Source of the DNA: Roseiarcus sp963805295
GTDB taxonomy: Bacteria > Pseudomonadota > Alphaproteobacteria > Rhizobiales > Beijerinckiaceae
Assembly: GCA_963805295.1 (NCBI GenBank)
Contig: CAWDTW010000018.1
Coordinates: 65,135 to 129,134 of the forward strand
DNA length: 64,000 nt
Direction: 5' to 3'
Numbering within the stretch: the first letter of the stretch is position 1; every line of letters starts with the position of its first letter. The notes beneath the pieces were generated by a model. It had not been told where the DNA came from and did not search any database. It worked only from the letters and a program-made list of their open reading frames with translations. Of the stretch, positions 19,782-28,046 are shown piece by piece. A program made the translations under genes and the position numbers.

Positions 19782-21005
19782 ATGCAGTGGTTGACTGATC
19801 TTTTCTCCGGCGACAAGAGCTTCGGCTGGATCGCATTTCTGGCGGCCTGCGGGATCGCCGCACTCGTGGTGCTGGCGATCGTCTATCGTCTGGTGTTTGC
19901 GCACCGGCTAAGGGTCCCGGGAGGGCGGACGCGCCAGCCGAGACTGGGTCTCGTCGACGCGTTCAGTCTCGACGGCCAGCGACAACTCGTGCTGATCCGG
20001 CGCGACAACGTCGAACACCTCGTCATGATCGGCGGCCCGAACGACGTGCTTGTCGAATCGCAGATCAACCGCGCGCTGGCGCCGGCTCGCGAGGCCAACC
20101 TCGAGCCGGCGGCGCCCCTGCGGCGGCGAACCGAGGCGGTCGCCGTCCCGGAGCCTGTCCCCGCCGCGGCGCCTGTCCCCGCCGCTGCGCCTGTCCCTGC
20201 CGCGGCGCTTGCCCCTGCCGCGGCGCCTGGCGTGTCTAGGCCGGAGCCGCGCGCCGCCGCAGCGGCGCCAGCCGTTTCCGCTACGGAAGTCCGGCCGATG
20301 CGGCCTCAGACCGCTCCCCCGTTCCCGCTCCGCCGGCCCCAACCGCGCCCGCTGCGCCCTCGCCTCCGCCGCCGTTCGCTCAACCCGCGCCGCCGCCGGC
20401 CGCAGCCAGAGTTTCGGAGCCCGCCCGGCCCCTTCCGGCGTCCGGGCAGCAACCGCGTCCTTTGCCGCCCCGGCCGTCCATGCCGCCCCCGATCATTCCG
20501 GCAGGCGCGCCCGGCGGACGGACGAACGTCACGCGTCTGGGCGACAAGCATCCGCAGTCCGCGCCGCCGACCCTGGCCGCTCCCGCTCCCGCTGCGGCGC
20601 ATGGCGCCGACCCGGCGGCCGCCCCGAACCCGGCCAAGACCGAAAATGCGGTCAAAACCGAAAGTGCGGTCAAGACCGAAATCAGCGGCGCCGTCGCCGA
20701 AGCCGGACCCGTGGGTTGCGCCGCCAGCGGCCGTGAAGGCCTCGGCCGCGCCCGCAGCAGCGCCAGTTCAGGCGCCGCCGATCGTCAAAGCCGAAGCCAA
20801 GCCGGAACCGGAGGTCGATCATGATGCGCCGGCCCCGGCGCCCGGCGTTCAGCAGCCGGCGGCGGCGAATCGCCCTCCGGCCGCCCACGGCGCGGAGCCC
20901 CCGCCGGCCGGGAGCCCACCGCCGAAAGTCGAGGATCCGTTGGCCGGCCTCGATTCGCTGGAAGCGGAAATGGCGCGCCTGCTTGGACGCGAAAAGCTGA
21001 ACTGA
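19782..21005 (+). CDS. FliO-like flagellar biosynthesis protein, two frame breaks
   Basis: The N-terminal 110 residues contain one transmembrane helix (FGWIAFLAACGIAALVVLAIV) and the FliO-type block RLGLVDAFSLDGQRQ/LVLIRRDNVEHLVMIGG. FliO helps assemble the flagellar export gate. A long Pro/Ala linker follows, with VPAAAP repeats and a 15-bp tandem repeat coding KTE(N/S)AV near 20637-20685. The C-terminus (LAGLDSLEAEMARLLGREKLN) is short and acidic. The frame shifts at about 20300-20340 into the frame carrying GGRTNVTRLGDKHPQ and shifts back at about 20700. Both shifts fall in GC-rich repeats, so indel error or slippage is likely. I chose the ATG at 19782. Confidence 0.78.
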   Translation: MQWLTDLFSGDKSFGWIAFLAACGIAALVVLAIVYRLVFAHRLRVPGGRTRQPRLGLVDAFSLDGQRQLVLIRRDNVEHLVMIGGPNDVLVESQINRALAPAREANLEPAAPLRRRTEAVAVPEPVPAAAPVPAAAPVPAAALAPAAAPGVSRPEPRAAAAAPAVSATEVRPMRPQTAPPFPLRRPQPRPLRPRLRRRSLNPRRRRPQPEFRSPPGPFRRPGSNRVLCRPGRPCRPRSFRQARPADGRTSRVWATSIRSPRRRPWPLPLPLRRMAPTRRPPRTRPRPKMRSKPKVRSRPKSAAPSPKPDPWVAPPAAVKASAAPAAAPVQAPPIVKAEAKPEPEVDHDAPAPAPGVQQPAAANRPPAAHGAEPPPAGSPPPKVEDPLAGLDSLEAEMARLLGREKLN

Positions 21006-21045
21006 CCGCTGGGCGCCCTCCCTCTCGAGGGTCGTTCGCCGGACG

Positions 21046-21462
21046 CTACTCGTCGCGGTAGATCTTTTCGCGCCGCTCGTGGCGCTCCTGCGCCTCCACC
21101 GAAAGCGTGGCGATCGGCCGCGCGTCGAGTCGTCGAAGCGAGATCGGCTCGCCCGTCTCCACGCAATGGCCGTACGAACCGTCGTCGATGCGCGCGAGCG
21201 CGGCCTCGATTTTCGAGATGAGCTTGCGCTGCCTGTCGCGGGCGCGCAGTTCGATCGCGCGGTCGGTCTCCGACGACGCCCGATCGGCGATGTCGGGATG
21301 ATTCTCGCTTTCCAACTGTAGGGCGGCCAGCGTGTCGCGGCTTTCGGCCAGGATCGCCTCGCGCCAGGCGATCAGCTTGCGCCGGAAATACTCGCGCTGG
21401 CGTTCGTTCATGAACGGTTCCGCGTCCGACGGCTTGTAGCTCTCAACGGCGAAATCGTTCAT
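21046..21462 (-). CDS. dksA: DksA/TraR family RNA polymerase-binding regulator
   Basis: A 138-residue DksA-like factor that enters the RNA polymerase secondary channel and works with ppGpp. The coiled coil spans about residues 20-90, with the tip near DRASSETDRAIEL. The C-terminal finger reads GSYGHCVETGEPISLRRLDARP and then ATLSVEAQ, so three of the four zinc-binding cysteines of E. coli DksA are replaced (C, T, S, A). Such single-cysteine forms occur in alphaproteobacteria and should be zinc-independent. The start at 21462 has AGGA upstream and drops a longer unsupported N-terminus. Confidence 0.93.
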   Translation of the reverse strand: MNDFAVESYKPSDAEPFMNERQREYFRRKLIAWREAILAESRDTLAALQLESENHPDIADRASSETDRAIELRARDRQRKLISKIEAALARIDDGSYGHCVETGEPISLRRLDARPIATLSVEAQERHERREKIYRDE

Positions 21463-21686
21463 CAGTGATTCCTGTCCCTGATTGGAATTTGGCGGCCTTA
21501 TAGCGATCCCTCGACCAAGGAACAATGGCTATCGCGACGGCGCCGCCGCGACGCGCGAATAGGCTGGGACGGCGCCCGGCGCCGCCGCATTTTGCCGCGG
21601 ACCGCTTGCCAGACGAGGTCGCGCGCTTCACTTTGTCGCGCTGGATTCGGTCTCCCGGGCGCGGATCCGGATGGAGGGTTCTTCTC

Positions 21687-22112
21687 ATGTACAAGCGCAT
21701 CATTCTCGCGGTCGACCTCGCCGAACCGTCCCCGGCGCCCAAGGGGCTTCCGCAGGCTCTTGAATTGGCGAAGGTGGGCGGCGCCGCGCTGAGGCTGGTC
21801 AATGTTCAGCCCGTGGTGCCGGCCACGTTCATGGAATATGTGCCGGCCGATTTCGACGTGGAGCAGAGTAAGCGGGCGAAAGAGGCGCTCGACGCGTTGC
21901 TCGACGGCATCGATTTGCCGGCCGACCGCAAGAGCGCTGCCGCGCGCGCGGGCGGTATCTACCACGAGCTCCTGCAGGACGCGGCGGACTGGAACGCGGA
22001 CCTCATCGTCGTCGGCTCCCATCGCCCGGTGATGAGCGACTATCTGCTCGGCTCGAACGCCAAGACGATCGTGCGTCACGCGCAATGTTCGGTGCTGGTC
22101 GTCAGGGAGTGA
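21687..22112 (+). CDS. Universal stress protein UspA family
   Basis: A 141-residue single Usp domain. It begins MYKRIILAVDLAEPSP and ends with the nucleotide-binding loop VGSHRPVMSDYLLGSNAKTIVRHAQCSVLVV, matching G-2x-G-9x-G(S/T) closely enough to suggest the ATP-binding type. A GGAGGG ribosome-binding site lies just before the ATG at 21687. It is divergent from dksA, and both are stress-response genes. Confidence 0.92.
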   Translation: MYKRIILAVDLAEPSPAPKGLPQALELAKVGGAALRLVNVQPVVPATFMEYVPADFDVEQSKRAKEALDALLDGIDLPADRKSAAARAGGIYHELLQDAADWNADLIVVGSHRPVMSDYLLGSNAKTIVRHAQCSVLVVRE

Positions 22113-22136
22113 GCGAGCGGCGGCCCGGTCGAGGGT

Positions 22137-22400
22137 TCACGCCGCCAGCGCGCGCATGGCGGCCTCGACGCCGTCCGGGGTGAGCGGGAACATGCGGCGC
22201 TGAAAGATGTCGGCGATCAGCCGCATCGACTGCGAATGGGTCCAGTGATTCTCAGGGGTGGGGCTGACCAAGACCGTGCGCGGCCAGGCGCAGCGTCTCC
22301 ATCGGCCTGTCAAAGCCGAGCTTCTCGATTTCGGCCCGCTCCGCGGGGCTCAGGTGGCGCTCGGCGAGCCAGCGCAGCCATTCCCTCCGGCAGCTCCTCG
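22137..22400 (-). pseudogene. VWA/CoxE-like protein remnant with internal deletion
   Basis: The C-terminal piece (22137 to about 22265) reads VLVSPTPENHWTHSQSMRL and then LIADIFQRRMFPLTPDGV, a recognisable end of the VWA/CoxE-like proteins paired with MoxR ATPases. Directly upstream, in another frame, is a piece from near the start of the same kind of protein (RWLRWLAERHLSPAERAEIE, then FDRPMETLR). The central VWA domain is missing, so the gene has a large internal deletion with the join near 22265-22285. The matching MoxR gene is broken at 16490-16862. Confidence 0.72.
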
Positions 22401-22571
22401 GCCTCGACCGCCGCCGCCCTAGTGTTGTGTCTTTAACGCTTCGACCCCACGCGGCGACCGGGAAGTCGTAGGTTTCAGAGTCCCGACAGGGCGCTTTGCG
22501 TTAAATTCACTACACTAGCGCGCGGCCCGGCGGGCGTGCAATGTTCGCGCCGCCGGCGGGAAAGGGCGATC

Positions 22572-23438
22572 ATGGCCGCAGTCGTCAATTGCGAGACATA
22601 CGTCCTGCCGCGCGCGGTCGCGCCCGATGTCGAAGTGTTCGCGGTCGGCGACATTCACGGGCGGACGGACCTTCTGCACGCGCTGCTCGACGCGGCCGCG
22701 CGCGAGCCGAAGCGGCGCCAAAGGCGCGCGATCGTCTTTCTCGGCGACCTCGTCGACCGCGGCCCCGACAGTCTGGGGGCGATCGATCTGGCGATCGGCG
22801 CGGGCGAACGGATCGGCGCCGACGAGCAGATCGCGCTGATGGGCAACCACGAGGCGATGATGCGGCTTGCGGTCGATCCGCGGACGCCGTGGGACGACGC
22901 GCTCGACGCGCTCGTCACCTGGCTGCGCAACGGCGGCGCCGCGTCGGTGCGCCAGTTCGCCGATTTCGAGGTCGCGCCCGATGGCCCCGAGGAACTCTTG
23001 ACGGCGATCCGCTTCGCGTTGCCCGCGCGCGTGCGCGCCTGGCTCGAAACGCTGCGCTCTCACTGGCGCTCGCAGGACGTGCTGTTCGTCCACGCGGGCG
23101 TCAATCCCGATCTCGATCTCGAGGCCTTTCTCGCCGCAGCCTGGAACGCGCCGCTCGCCGATCTCGACGAGGAGCGGCACTGGGCCTGGGTGCGCTGGCC
23201 TTTCCTCGAGGCCTTGCCCGGCCCGGAGGGCTTCAGCGGCTTCTTCGTCGTGCACGGCCACACGCCGAACGACGCGAGGCCGAACGCCTCGCACGCCGAT
23301 CAGATCCGCCGTTTCCGCCTCAACCTCGATGCCGGCTCGGGCCTGACCGGGCTTGCCAAGATGGCCGTCGTTCGCGGCGATGAAGCGCGCGTGCTGACGG
23401 CGCTTGGGCCCACCAACCGGATGCTGCGGGCGGAGTGA
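22572..23438 (+). CDS. PPP-type metallophosphatase (serine/threonine protein phosphatase-like)
   Basis: A 288-residue calcineurin-like phosphoesterase. The metal-binding signature is complete: AVGDIHGRTDLL, FLGDLVDRGPDS, LMGNHEAMM, then histidines in VLFVHAGVNPD and FVVHGHTPN. It resembles bacterial PrpA/PphA-type or diadenosine tetraphosphatase-like enzymes. The ATG at 22572 is chosen because a purine-rich AAAGGG precedes it. Target is unknown. Confidence 0.92.
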   Translation: MAAVVNCETYVLPRAVAPDVEVFAVGDIHGRTDLLHALLDAAAREPKRRQRRAIVFLGDLVDRGPDSLGAIDLAIGAGERIGADEQIALMGNHEAMMRLAVDPRTPWDDALDALVTWLRNGGAASVRQFADFEVAPDGPEELLTAIRFALPARVRAWLETLRSHWRSQDVLFVHAGVNPDLDLEAFLAAAWNAPLADLDEERHWAWVRWPFLEALPGPEGFSGFFVVHGHTPNDARPNASHADQIRRFRLNLDAGSGLTGLAKMAVVRGDEARVLTALGPTNRMLRAE

Positions 23439-23479
23439 CGCCGTTTCCGGGAGATCGGCTCGCGGAGGCGATCCACCCG

Positions 23480-24139
23480 TCAGGCGGCGTTCGCCATTGC
23501 CGCGAGGCAATTCCAGGTGGTGGATTTCATACTCGGGCGCTCGTTCATCCGCTTGAGCCAGTCGACGAGATTGGCGGCGTCGGCCGTCAGCGGCCCCCAT
23601 TCTGGCGTCTCCGCGAAGATGTCGAGTTGCGGGGCGATCATGAGATCGGCGAGCGACACGGCCCCGCCGGCGAAATAGGGCTGCCGGCCGAGCAGTCGCG
23701 CGAGTTCGCGGAACACGACGTGCGCCCTTGGCATGGCGGCGGCGATGGCCGTCTCGTCAGGCGCGAGACCCATCAGGCGCGGAGCGACGACGCGATGAAA
23801 CCCGATGACGGTGTTGACGCCCTGATAGAGATACCAGTCGTTGATGTTCATCGCCTGGTCCATCCGGGCGGCGGCCTTGGGGTCGGCCGGAGTCAAAACC
23901 TGCGCGGGCAGCACGCGGTCGAGGTAGCGCAAGATCGCCTGGCTTTCGTAAAGCGTGAAGCCCTCGTGTTCGAGCACCGGGACCCTGCCGAACGGATGAC
24001 GCGAGGCGTGCGGCTCGCTCTTCGTCGCGCCCGGCGCAAGCGGCGCGAGCCGATAGTCGGCGCCCTTCTCCTCGAGCGTGGCGAGAACCGCGCGGCCGTA
24101 TGGGCTGCCGGGAACGCTGTGGACGATGAATTCGGTCAT
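23480..24139 (-). CDS. Glutathione S-transferase family protein
   Basis: A 219-residue GST. The thioredoxin-like N-terminal domain includes SVPGSPYGRAVLATLEEKG (possible catalytic Ser/Tyr) and VPVLEHEGFTLYESQAILRYLD, the glutathione-binding part. The helical C-terminal domain contains ADLMIAPQLDIF. The start overlaps the stop of the AHSA1-type gene upstream (ATGA at 24136-24139), so it is the last gene of the ArsR-AHSA1-GST operon. It probably detoxifies an electrophile or modifies a substrate sensed by the ArsR protein. Confidence 0.92.
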   Translation of the reverse strand: MTEFIVHSVPGSPYGRAVLATLEEKGADYRLAPLAPGATKSEPHASRHPFGRVPVLEHEGFTLYESQAILRYLDRVLPAQVLTPADPKAAARMDQAMNINDWYLYQGVNTVIGFHRVVAPRLMGLAPDETAIAAAMPRAHVVFRELARLLGRQPYFAGGAVSLADLMIAPQLDIFAETPEWGPLTADAANLVDWLKRMNERPSMKSTTWNCLAAMANAA

Positions 24140-24615
24140 GCCTGCATCTCCTTTTGAGCGTGCGCGTCGGCGTAGCCGGCGAATTCGGCGAGGAACTTCG
24201 GCCAGCCGACGTCGATCTGTCCGGCCACCTTTTCGGCGTCGTCGCCGAAGCGCTCGAGATCGCGATGTTCGAGCATGACGATCGTGCCGCCGTCCGCGGC
24301 GGCCGCAAAGGTCAGCTCCACTTCCGTCAGGAACTCGGGATCGTAGGCGAATCGGCTGTTGAGCTGCCAGCCGAGCAGCAGCCGCTTCGGCGGCTCCCAG
24401 GCGAGCACCTTGCCCCAGTTCGTTTCGAGCCCCTCCGCGTCGCATTCGAACCAGCGGCCTCCGGCGCGGGGCTCGACGACGATCGCCACATGCGGCGATT
24501 TGCCGATCGTCTTTCCGACCGGCCACCACCGCCCCATCTGCGCGGCGAACAGCTCGAATGCGCGTTCGGGCGACGCCTTAACGGTCACGCTTTTCACGAC
24601 GGGCGCGATGCTCAT
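24136..24615 (-). CDS. SRPBCC/AHSA1-family protein
   Basis: A 159-residue START-like domain of the AHSA1/SRPBCC type. It begins with VVKSVTVKASPERAFELF and contains the typical RWWP, AGGRWFECDAEG and VLAWEPPKRLLLGWQL blocks. Such proteins bind hydrophobic ligands and are very often encoded directly behind an ArsR regulator. Both ends overlap neighbours by four bases (24612-24615 and 24136-24139), which shows tight translational coupling in a three-gene operon. Ligand unknown. Confidence 0.92.
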   Translation of the reverse strand: MSIAPVVKSVTVKASPERAFELFAAQMGRWWPVGKTIGKSPHVAIVVEPRAGGRWFECDAEGLETNWGKVLAWEPPKRLLLGWQLNSRFAYDPEFLTEVELTFAAAADGGTIVMLEHRDLERFGDDAEKVAGQIDVGWPKFLAEFAGYADAHAQKEMQA

Positions 24616-24944
24616 GGCGTTTTGTCCTCCTCGGCTTGGTCGTCGGCGAAGGCTTTGAAGGCGTCGAGCGCGGCGCTCCACAGCGCCTCGAGCCAATCGC
24701 GCATGGCCGCTATCCCCCGTGGGTCGAGCCGGTAGATGCGCCGCGTTCCGACGGCGGCCTCGGTCACCAGCCCCGCCTCCTTGAGCACGCGCAGATGCTG
24801 CGACACCGCGGGCCGGCTGACCGGCAGGTTCCGGGCCAGCACGCCGACGGCGGACGGCCGCGCCGCGAGGCGCTCGAAAATCGCCCGCCGGGTCGGATCC
24901 GCGAGCGCGGTCAGTGCGAATGGGCCGGCCTCTCGGTAAGTCAT
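24612..24944 (-). CDS. ArsR-family winged-helix repressor
   Basis: A 110-residue regulator: ALTALADPTRRAIFERL, then a recognition helix in VSRPAVSQHLRVLKEAGLV and a beta-wing TRRIYRLDP. No cysteine pair for metal binding is present, so it belongs to the non-metal ArsR group linked to AHSA1 proteins. It leads the ArsR-AHSA1-GST operon and a palindromic operator overlaps its start, which indicates autoregulation. Confidence 0.94.
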   Translation of the reverse strand: MTYREAGPFALTALADPTRRAIFERLAARPSAVGVLARNLPVSRPAVSQHLRVLKEAGLVTEAAVGTRRIYRLDPRGIAAMRDWLEALWSAALDAFKAFADDQAEEDKTP

Positions 24945-24968
24945 TGCTTACGGTAAGCACAAACTTAC
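24935..24968 (-). promoter_or_regulatory. ArsR operator: palindrome with extra half-sites
   Basis: TGCTTACGGTAAGCA (24945-24959) is a perfect 7+1+7 palindrome directly upstream of the arsR start codon (24942-24944). Further half-sites GGTAAG (24935-24940) and CTTAC (24964-24968) flank it, giving four alternating half-sites in 34 bases. This fits a repressor covering the start and promoter. Confidence 0.75.
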
Positions 24969-25005
24969 ATATGTGTCAAGTCGCCGGACCCCGGCCGGCC
25001 GCAGG

Positions 25006-25156
25006 CCCTCGTCCTGAGGGCGCCTCTTGCCGAGCAAGAGGCCTCGAAGGACGCTCCAGGATGCGGCGCGGGTTGTGCGGGCGAGACCGCGTATCCTCGG
25101 CCGCCCCCCTTTGGAGTCGTCCTTCGAGGCCGCTTCGCGGCGCCTCAGGACGAGGA
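25006..25156. repeat. Two oppositely oriented extragenic palindromic (REP-like) repeats
   Basis: Copy 1 (25006-25053) runs from CCTCGTCCTGAGG to GCCTCGAAGGACG. Copy 2 (25117-25156) is the reverse orientation, from CGTCCTTCGAGG to CCTCAGGACGAGG. Each copy also folds on itself. This is the kind of extragenic palindrome common in Hyphomicrobiales genomes. A degenerate piece lies near 43-66. Confidence 0.8.
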
Positions 25157-25279
25157 CGGTTGGTTCGCAGGCGAGATCATGCTCGCCGACAGAAACGCCG
25201 CTCCCCCCGCAACTGCGGTTGACATCGCTGCTTTGCGCTTTCCAATAGTGGACAGACGGCGATCGGGGCGGGGCGGGCG

Positions 25280-26608
25280 ATGCGGACGTGGATCAAGGAT
25301 CCTCTGGCGATCTTGGCAGAAGGCGCCGGGCGCGGGGTCGTCGTCGAGGGGACGCGGATCGCGGGGCTGGTCGAGCGAGGCGAGGCGCCAGAGCGAATCG
25401 ACGCCATCTTCGACGCCTCGCGCCATGTCGTGCTGCCGGGACTGGTCAACGCCCACCACCATTTCTATCAGACGCTGACCCGCGCCCACCCCGAGGCGAT
25501 CAACAAGCCGCTCTTTGCCTGGCTCGCCGCGCTCTATCCGATCTGGTCGCGAGTGAAGCCGAACCATCTGCGGCTCGCGGCGCGGCTCGCGCTTACCGAG
25601 CTCCTCCTGTCGGGCTGCACGACCGCCGCCGACCATCACTATCTCTATCCGATGGGTCTCGAGAACGCGGTCGACGTCGAGGTCGAGGAGGCGCTCCGGC
25701 TCGGCATGCGGATGACGGTGTCGCGCGGCTCGATGAACCTCTCGGTCAAGGACGGCGGCCTGCCGCCCGACAGCGTGGTGCAGGACGAGGAGACGATTCT
25801 GGCCGACAGCGAGCGGGTGCTGAAGCTGTTCCACGACCCGAAGCGAGGGGCGCGGATTCGGGTCGCGCTCGCGCCCTGCTCGCCGTTCACGATCTCGAAG
25901 CATCTGATGAGCGAAAGCGCGCGCCTCGCCGAGCGCTACGACTGCCGGCTCCACACCCATCTCTGCGAGACCGACGACGAGGAGCAGTTCTGCCTGAAGG
26001 TCTACGGCCTGAGGCCGGTCGACCTCTTGGAGGAGACTGGCTGGATGTCGAGCCGCGTCTGGCTCGCCCACGGCATCCATTTCAATACGCAGGAGATCGC
26101 GCGGCTCGGCAGGGCCGGCGTCGGCGTCTGCCACTGCGCGGCCTCGAACATGGTGCTCGCCTCCGGCATCTGCCGGACCTGCGAACTCGAGGCCGCGGGC
26201 GCTCCGCTCGGCCTTGGCGTCGACGGCTCGGCCTCCAACGATTCGTCGAACATGATGGAGGCGGTGCGCCACGCACTGATGATCGGCCGCCTGCGTTACG
26301 GCGCGGAGAAAGTCACTCATCTCGACGTCCTGCGCTGGGCGACCGAAGGCTCGGCCCGCTGCCTCGGGCGTGACGACATCGGCCGGATCGAAGCGGGCCT
26401 CGAGGCGGATCTCGCGCTCTTCACTCTCGACGAGCCGCGTTTCTCCGGCGCTCACGATCCGCTCGCCGCCCTCGTTCTCTGCGGCGCGCACCGGGCGGAC
26501 CGGGTGATGGTCGCGGGCGAATGGCGGGTCGTCGACGGGGCGCCGGTCGGGCTCGACCTCGGCGCGCTGATCGCCGAACAGAAGGCGGCGGCGCTCGACT
26601 TCGCGTGA
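25280..26608 (+). CDS. 8-oxoguanine deaminase-like amidohydrolase
   Basis: A 442-residue zinc-dependent amidohydrolase of the 8-oxoguanine/cytosine deaminase group. Metal and catalytic residues: HHH in LVNAHHHFYQTLTRAHPEAI, H and E in CRLHTHLCETDDEE, H in VWLAHGIHF and D in LGLGVDGSASNDSSNM. The long conserved RAHPEAINKPLFAWL segment is typical of 8-oxoguanine deaminase (converting 8-oxoguanine to urate), although isocytosine-type deaminases are close. The encoded tail GALIAEQKAAALDFA is echoed in a scar at 27612-27671. Confidence 0.88.
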   Translation: MRTWIKDPLAILAEGAGRGVVVEGTRIAGLVERGEAPERIDAIFDASRHVVLPGLVNAHHHFYQTLTRAHPEAINKPLFAWLAALYPIWSRVKPNHLRLAARLALTELLLSGCTTAADHHYLYPMGLENAVDVEVEEALRLGMRMTVSRGSMNLSVKDGGLPPDSVVQDEETILADSERVLKLFHDPKRGARIRVALAPCSPFTISKHLMSESARLAERYDCRLHTHLCETDDEEQFCLKVYGLRPVDLLEETGWMSSRVWLAHGIHFNTQEIARLGRAGVGVCHCAASNMVLASGICRTCELEAAGAPLGLGVDGSASNDSSNMMEAVRHALMIGRLRYGAEKVTHLDVLRWATEGSARCLGRDDIGRIEAGLEADLALFTLDEPRFSGAHDPLAALVLCGAHRADRVMVAGEWRVVDGAPVGLDLGALIAEQKAAALDFA

Positions 26609-26651
26609 AACCGGCGCGGCGTCTCGCCGATGCGCCGCGCCGATCTGAGGG

Positions 26652-27379
26652 TCACGCCGCCAATTGGCGCTCGACCGCCTTGTGGTCCGTCCGCCACGCC
26701 TCGTAGATGCTCGCCGCCCACGGGTCCGGAAAAATGTCTTCCTTGCCGGCAGCAATGCCGTCGACGATGGCGTTGGCGACATCGGCCGGGCTGGTCTTCG
26801 CCAGGGGGATCGACGCCGACGCCGCCATTTCCGTATCGACCGTTCCCGGGAAGACGCTGTGGACCGGGATCCCGCGACTGGCCAGCGACCCTCGCAATGA
26901 CTGGGTCATCGACCAGGAAGCGGCCTTTGATGCGCAGTAGCCGGCGACGGCCGGCCTGCTGGCCATGGCGCCGATCGCCAGCACGTCGACGATGGCGCCG
27001 CCGCCGTTTGTCTCCATGACGGGCGCCAGCGCGCGCGCCATCAGCAAAGGCCCGTAGAAGTTGACAGCGAGGTTGCGATCGAGCGCGTCGAGCGAAACGT
27101 CGAACGGGGAGCCGAAATCCAGGACCCCGGCGTTGTTGATCAGCAGGCGCACATCCGGGACCTGTTTCGGCAATGCCGCGATCTGCTCGCGGTTCGCGAC
27201 GTCGAGAGCCAGCGGGATCACACGCTTGGGGTCGAGCGCGACAACTGGCTCGAGCGTTCCGACATCGCGGGCAGCTGCGTATACGCGGGCGGCGCCGCGG
27301 TCGAGGAGGGCCTTGACCAGCGCCCGGCCGATTCCGCGTTGGCTCCGGTGACGAGGGCAATGGTGCTGTTGACGTCCAT
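26652..27379 (-). pseudogene. Short-chain dehydrogenase/reductase, one frame break
   Basis: Classical SDR of about 242 residues. From 27379 it reads MDVNSTIALVTGAN, then a missing C at about 27333 breaks the cofactor loop (expected RGIGRALVKALLDRG). The rest is open to 26652: NNAG in LLINNAGVLDFG, the Ser region IVDVLAIGAM and catalytic YCASK in VAGYCASKAASW. The active-site tyrosine and lysine are intact. Substrate is unknown. A truncated divergent LysR-type gene starts about 95 bases upstream. Confidence 0.85.
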
Positions 27380-27390
27380 GGGACGATCCT

Positions 27391-27449
27391 TTCCTGGGGA
27401 GATCGCCTAGACCCTAGCGTTCCCTGGGGAGATCGCCCAGCCGCTAGCT
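27391..27449. repeat. Short direct repeat upstream of the SDR gene
   Basis: CCTGGGGAGATCGCCYAG occurs twice (about 27395-27412 and 27423-27440) in the gap between the SDR start and the divergent LysR-type fragment. It could be duplicated operator sequence for that regulator. Confidence 0.45.
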
Positions 27450-27473
27450 GCGCGATTTCTGTCGAAAAACGAC

Positions 27474-27671
27474 ATGTCGGCGCCATATCATCGGGTGCAC
27501 GACGACTCGCTGAGAATCTTCGCCGACATCGCCAGCGCCGGAGATTTTCCCGCGGTCGCGCGGGAGCGTGGGGTCGAGCGTCGTCGATTTCGCGGACGAT
27601 TTCCGCGCGTGGGGGCGAGCCTCGGCGCGCTGATCGCCGAGCACAAGGCGGCGGCGCGCGACTTTGCGTGA
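27474..27671 (+). pseudogene. Chimeric scar: LysR N-terminus joined to an amidohydrolase C-terminus
   Basis: The first 30 codons (DDSLRIFADIASAGDFPAVARERGVE) look like the DNA-binding start of a LysR regulator divergent from the SDR gene. The last 19 codons (GASLGALIAEHKAAARDFA, then stop) are nearly the same as the end of the 8-oxoguanine deaminase at 26608. The frame therefore joins two unrelated gene ends, most simply by a deletion that removed most of a regulator and most of a second deaminase copy. A functional product is unlikely. Confidence 0.72.
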
Positions 27672-27688
27672 GCGACGTCGAGGCCTTT

Positions 27689-27716
27689 CCTTCTGCCGGC
27701 AAGGCGGGCAGAAGGG
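27689..27716. terminator. Hairpin after the chimeric scar
   Basis: CCTTCTGCC and GGGCAGAAGG form a stem around GGCAAGGC-type loop sequence. It lies after the deaminase-like tail, where a transcript end would be expected. There is no T-tract. Confidence 0.4.
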
Positions 27717-27734
27717 GACTTTCGGAGACGGGAG

Positions 27735-27950
27735 ATGACGAGTCCAGCCGAACTTCGCCTCTGGTCTTCGCTCAGCGAAAGCGAACAGACCGAACTCATG
27801 CTGGCCTATCAGCCGGTTCTCGACGCGCAAGCGCTGACTTGCAGCTTCGAGCAGAAGCTTGAGCGGATGCGGGCGTTCCTCGAGACGCGCGGCGTGTCGA
27901 TTACCGAAGCGGAAATCCGCGCCCCTCGCCGCCGCGAGGCGGAGCCCTGA
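27735..27950 (+). CDS. Small hypothetical protein
   Basis: A 71-residue protein, charged and mostly helical (LWSSLSESEQTELMLAYQPVLDA, then CSFEQKLERMRAFLETRGVSITEAEI). GGAG lies just ahead of the ATG at 27735. No family recognised and no membrane or signal segment. Codon use matches the surroundings. Confidence 0.55.
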   Translation: MTSPAELRLWSSLSESEQTELMLAYQPVLDAQALTCSFEQKLERMRAFLETRGVSITEAEIRAPRRREAEP

Positions 27951-28046
27951 CAAACCGCGCGGCGCCTCTGTCTGAAGACTAGATCCGTGTTATCGTAACC
28001 GCGCCGGGGGAACGGGCGTGCGACCCTCCTGCGGATTGGAGCCGGA

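Noticed and set aside
12394..20602. Many long arginine-rich open frames antisense to ycjX, DUF697, cckA and FliO-like genes
   Set aside because: High-GC third positions open shadow frames. The sense frames have clear motifs and the antisense ones are low-complexity R/A/P/G.
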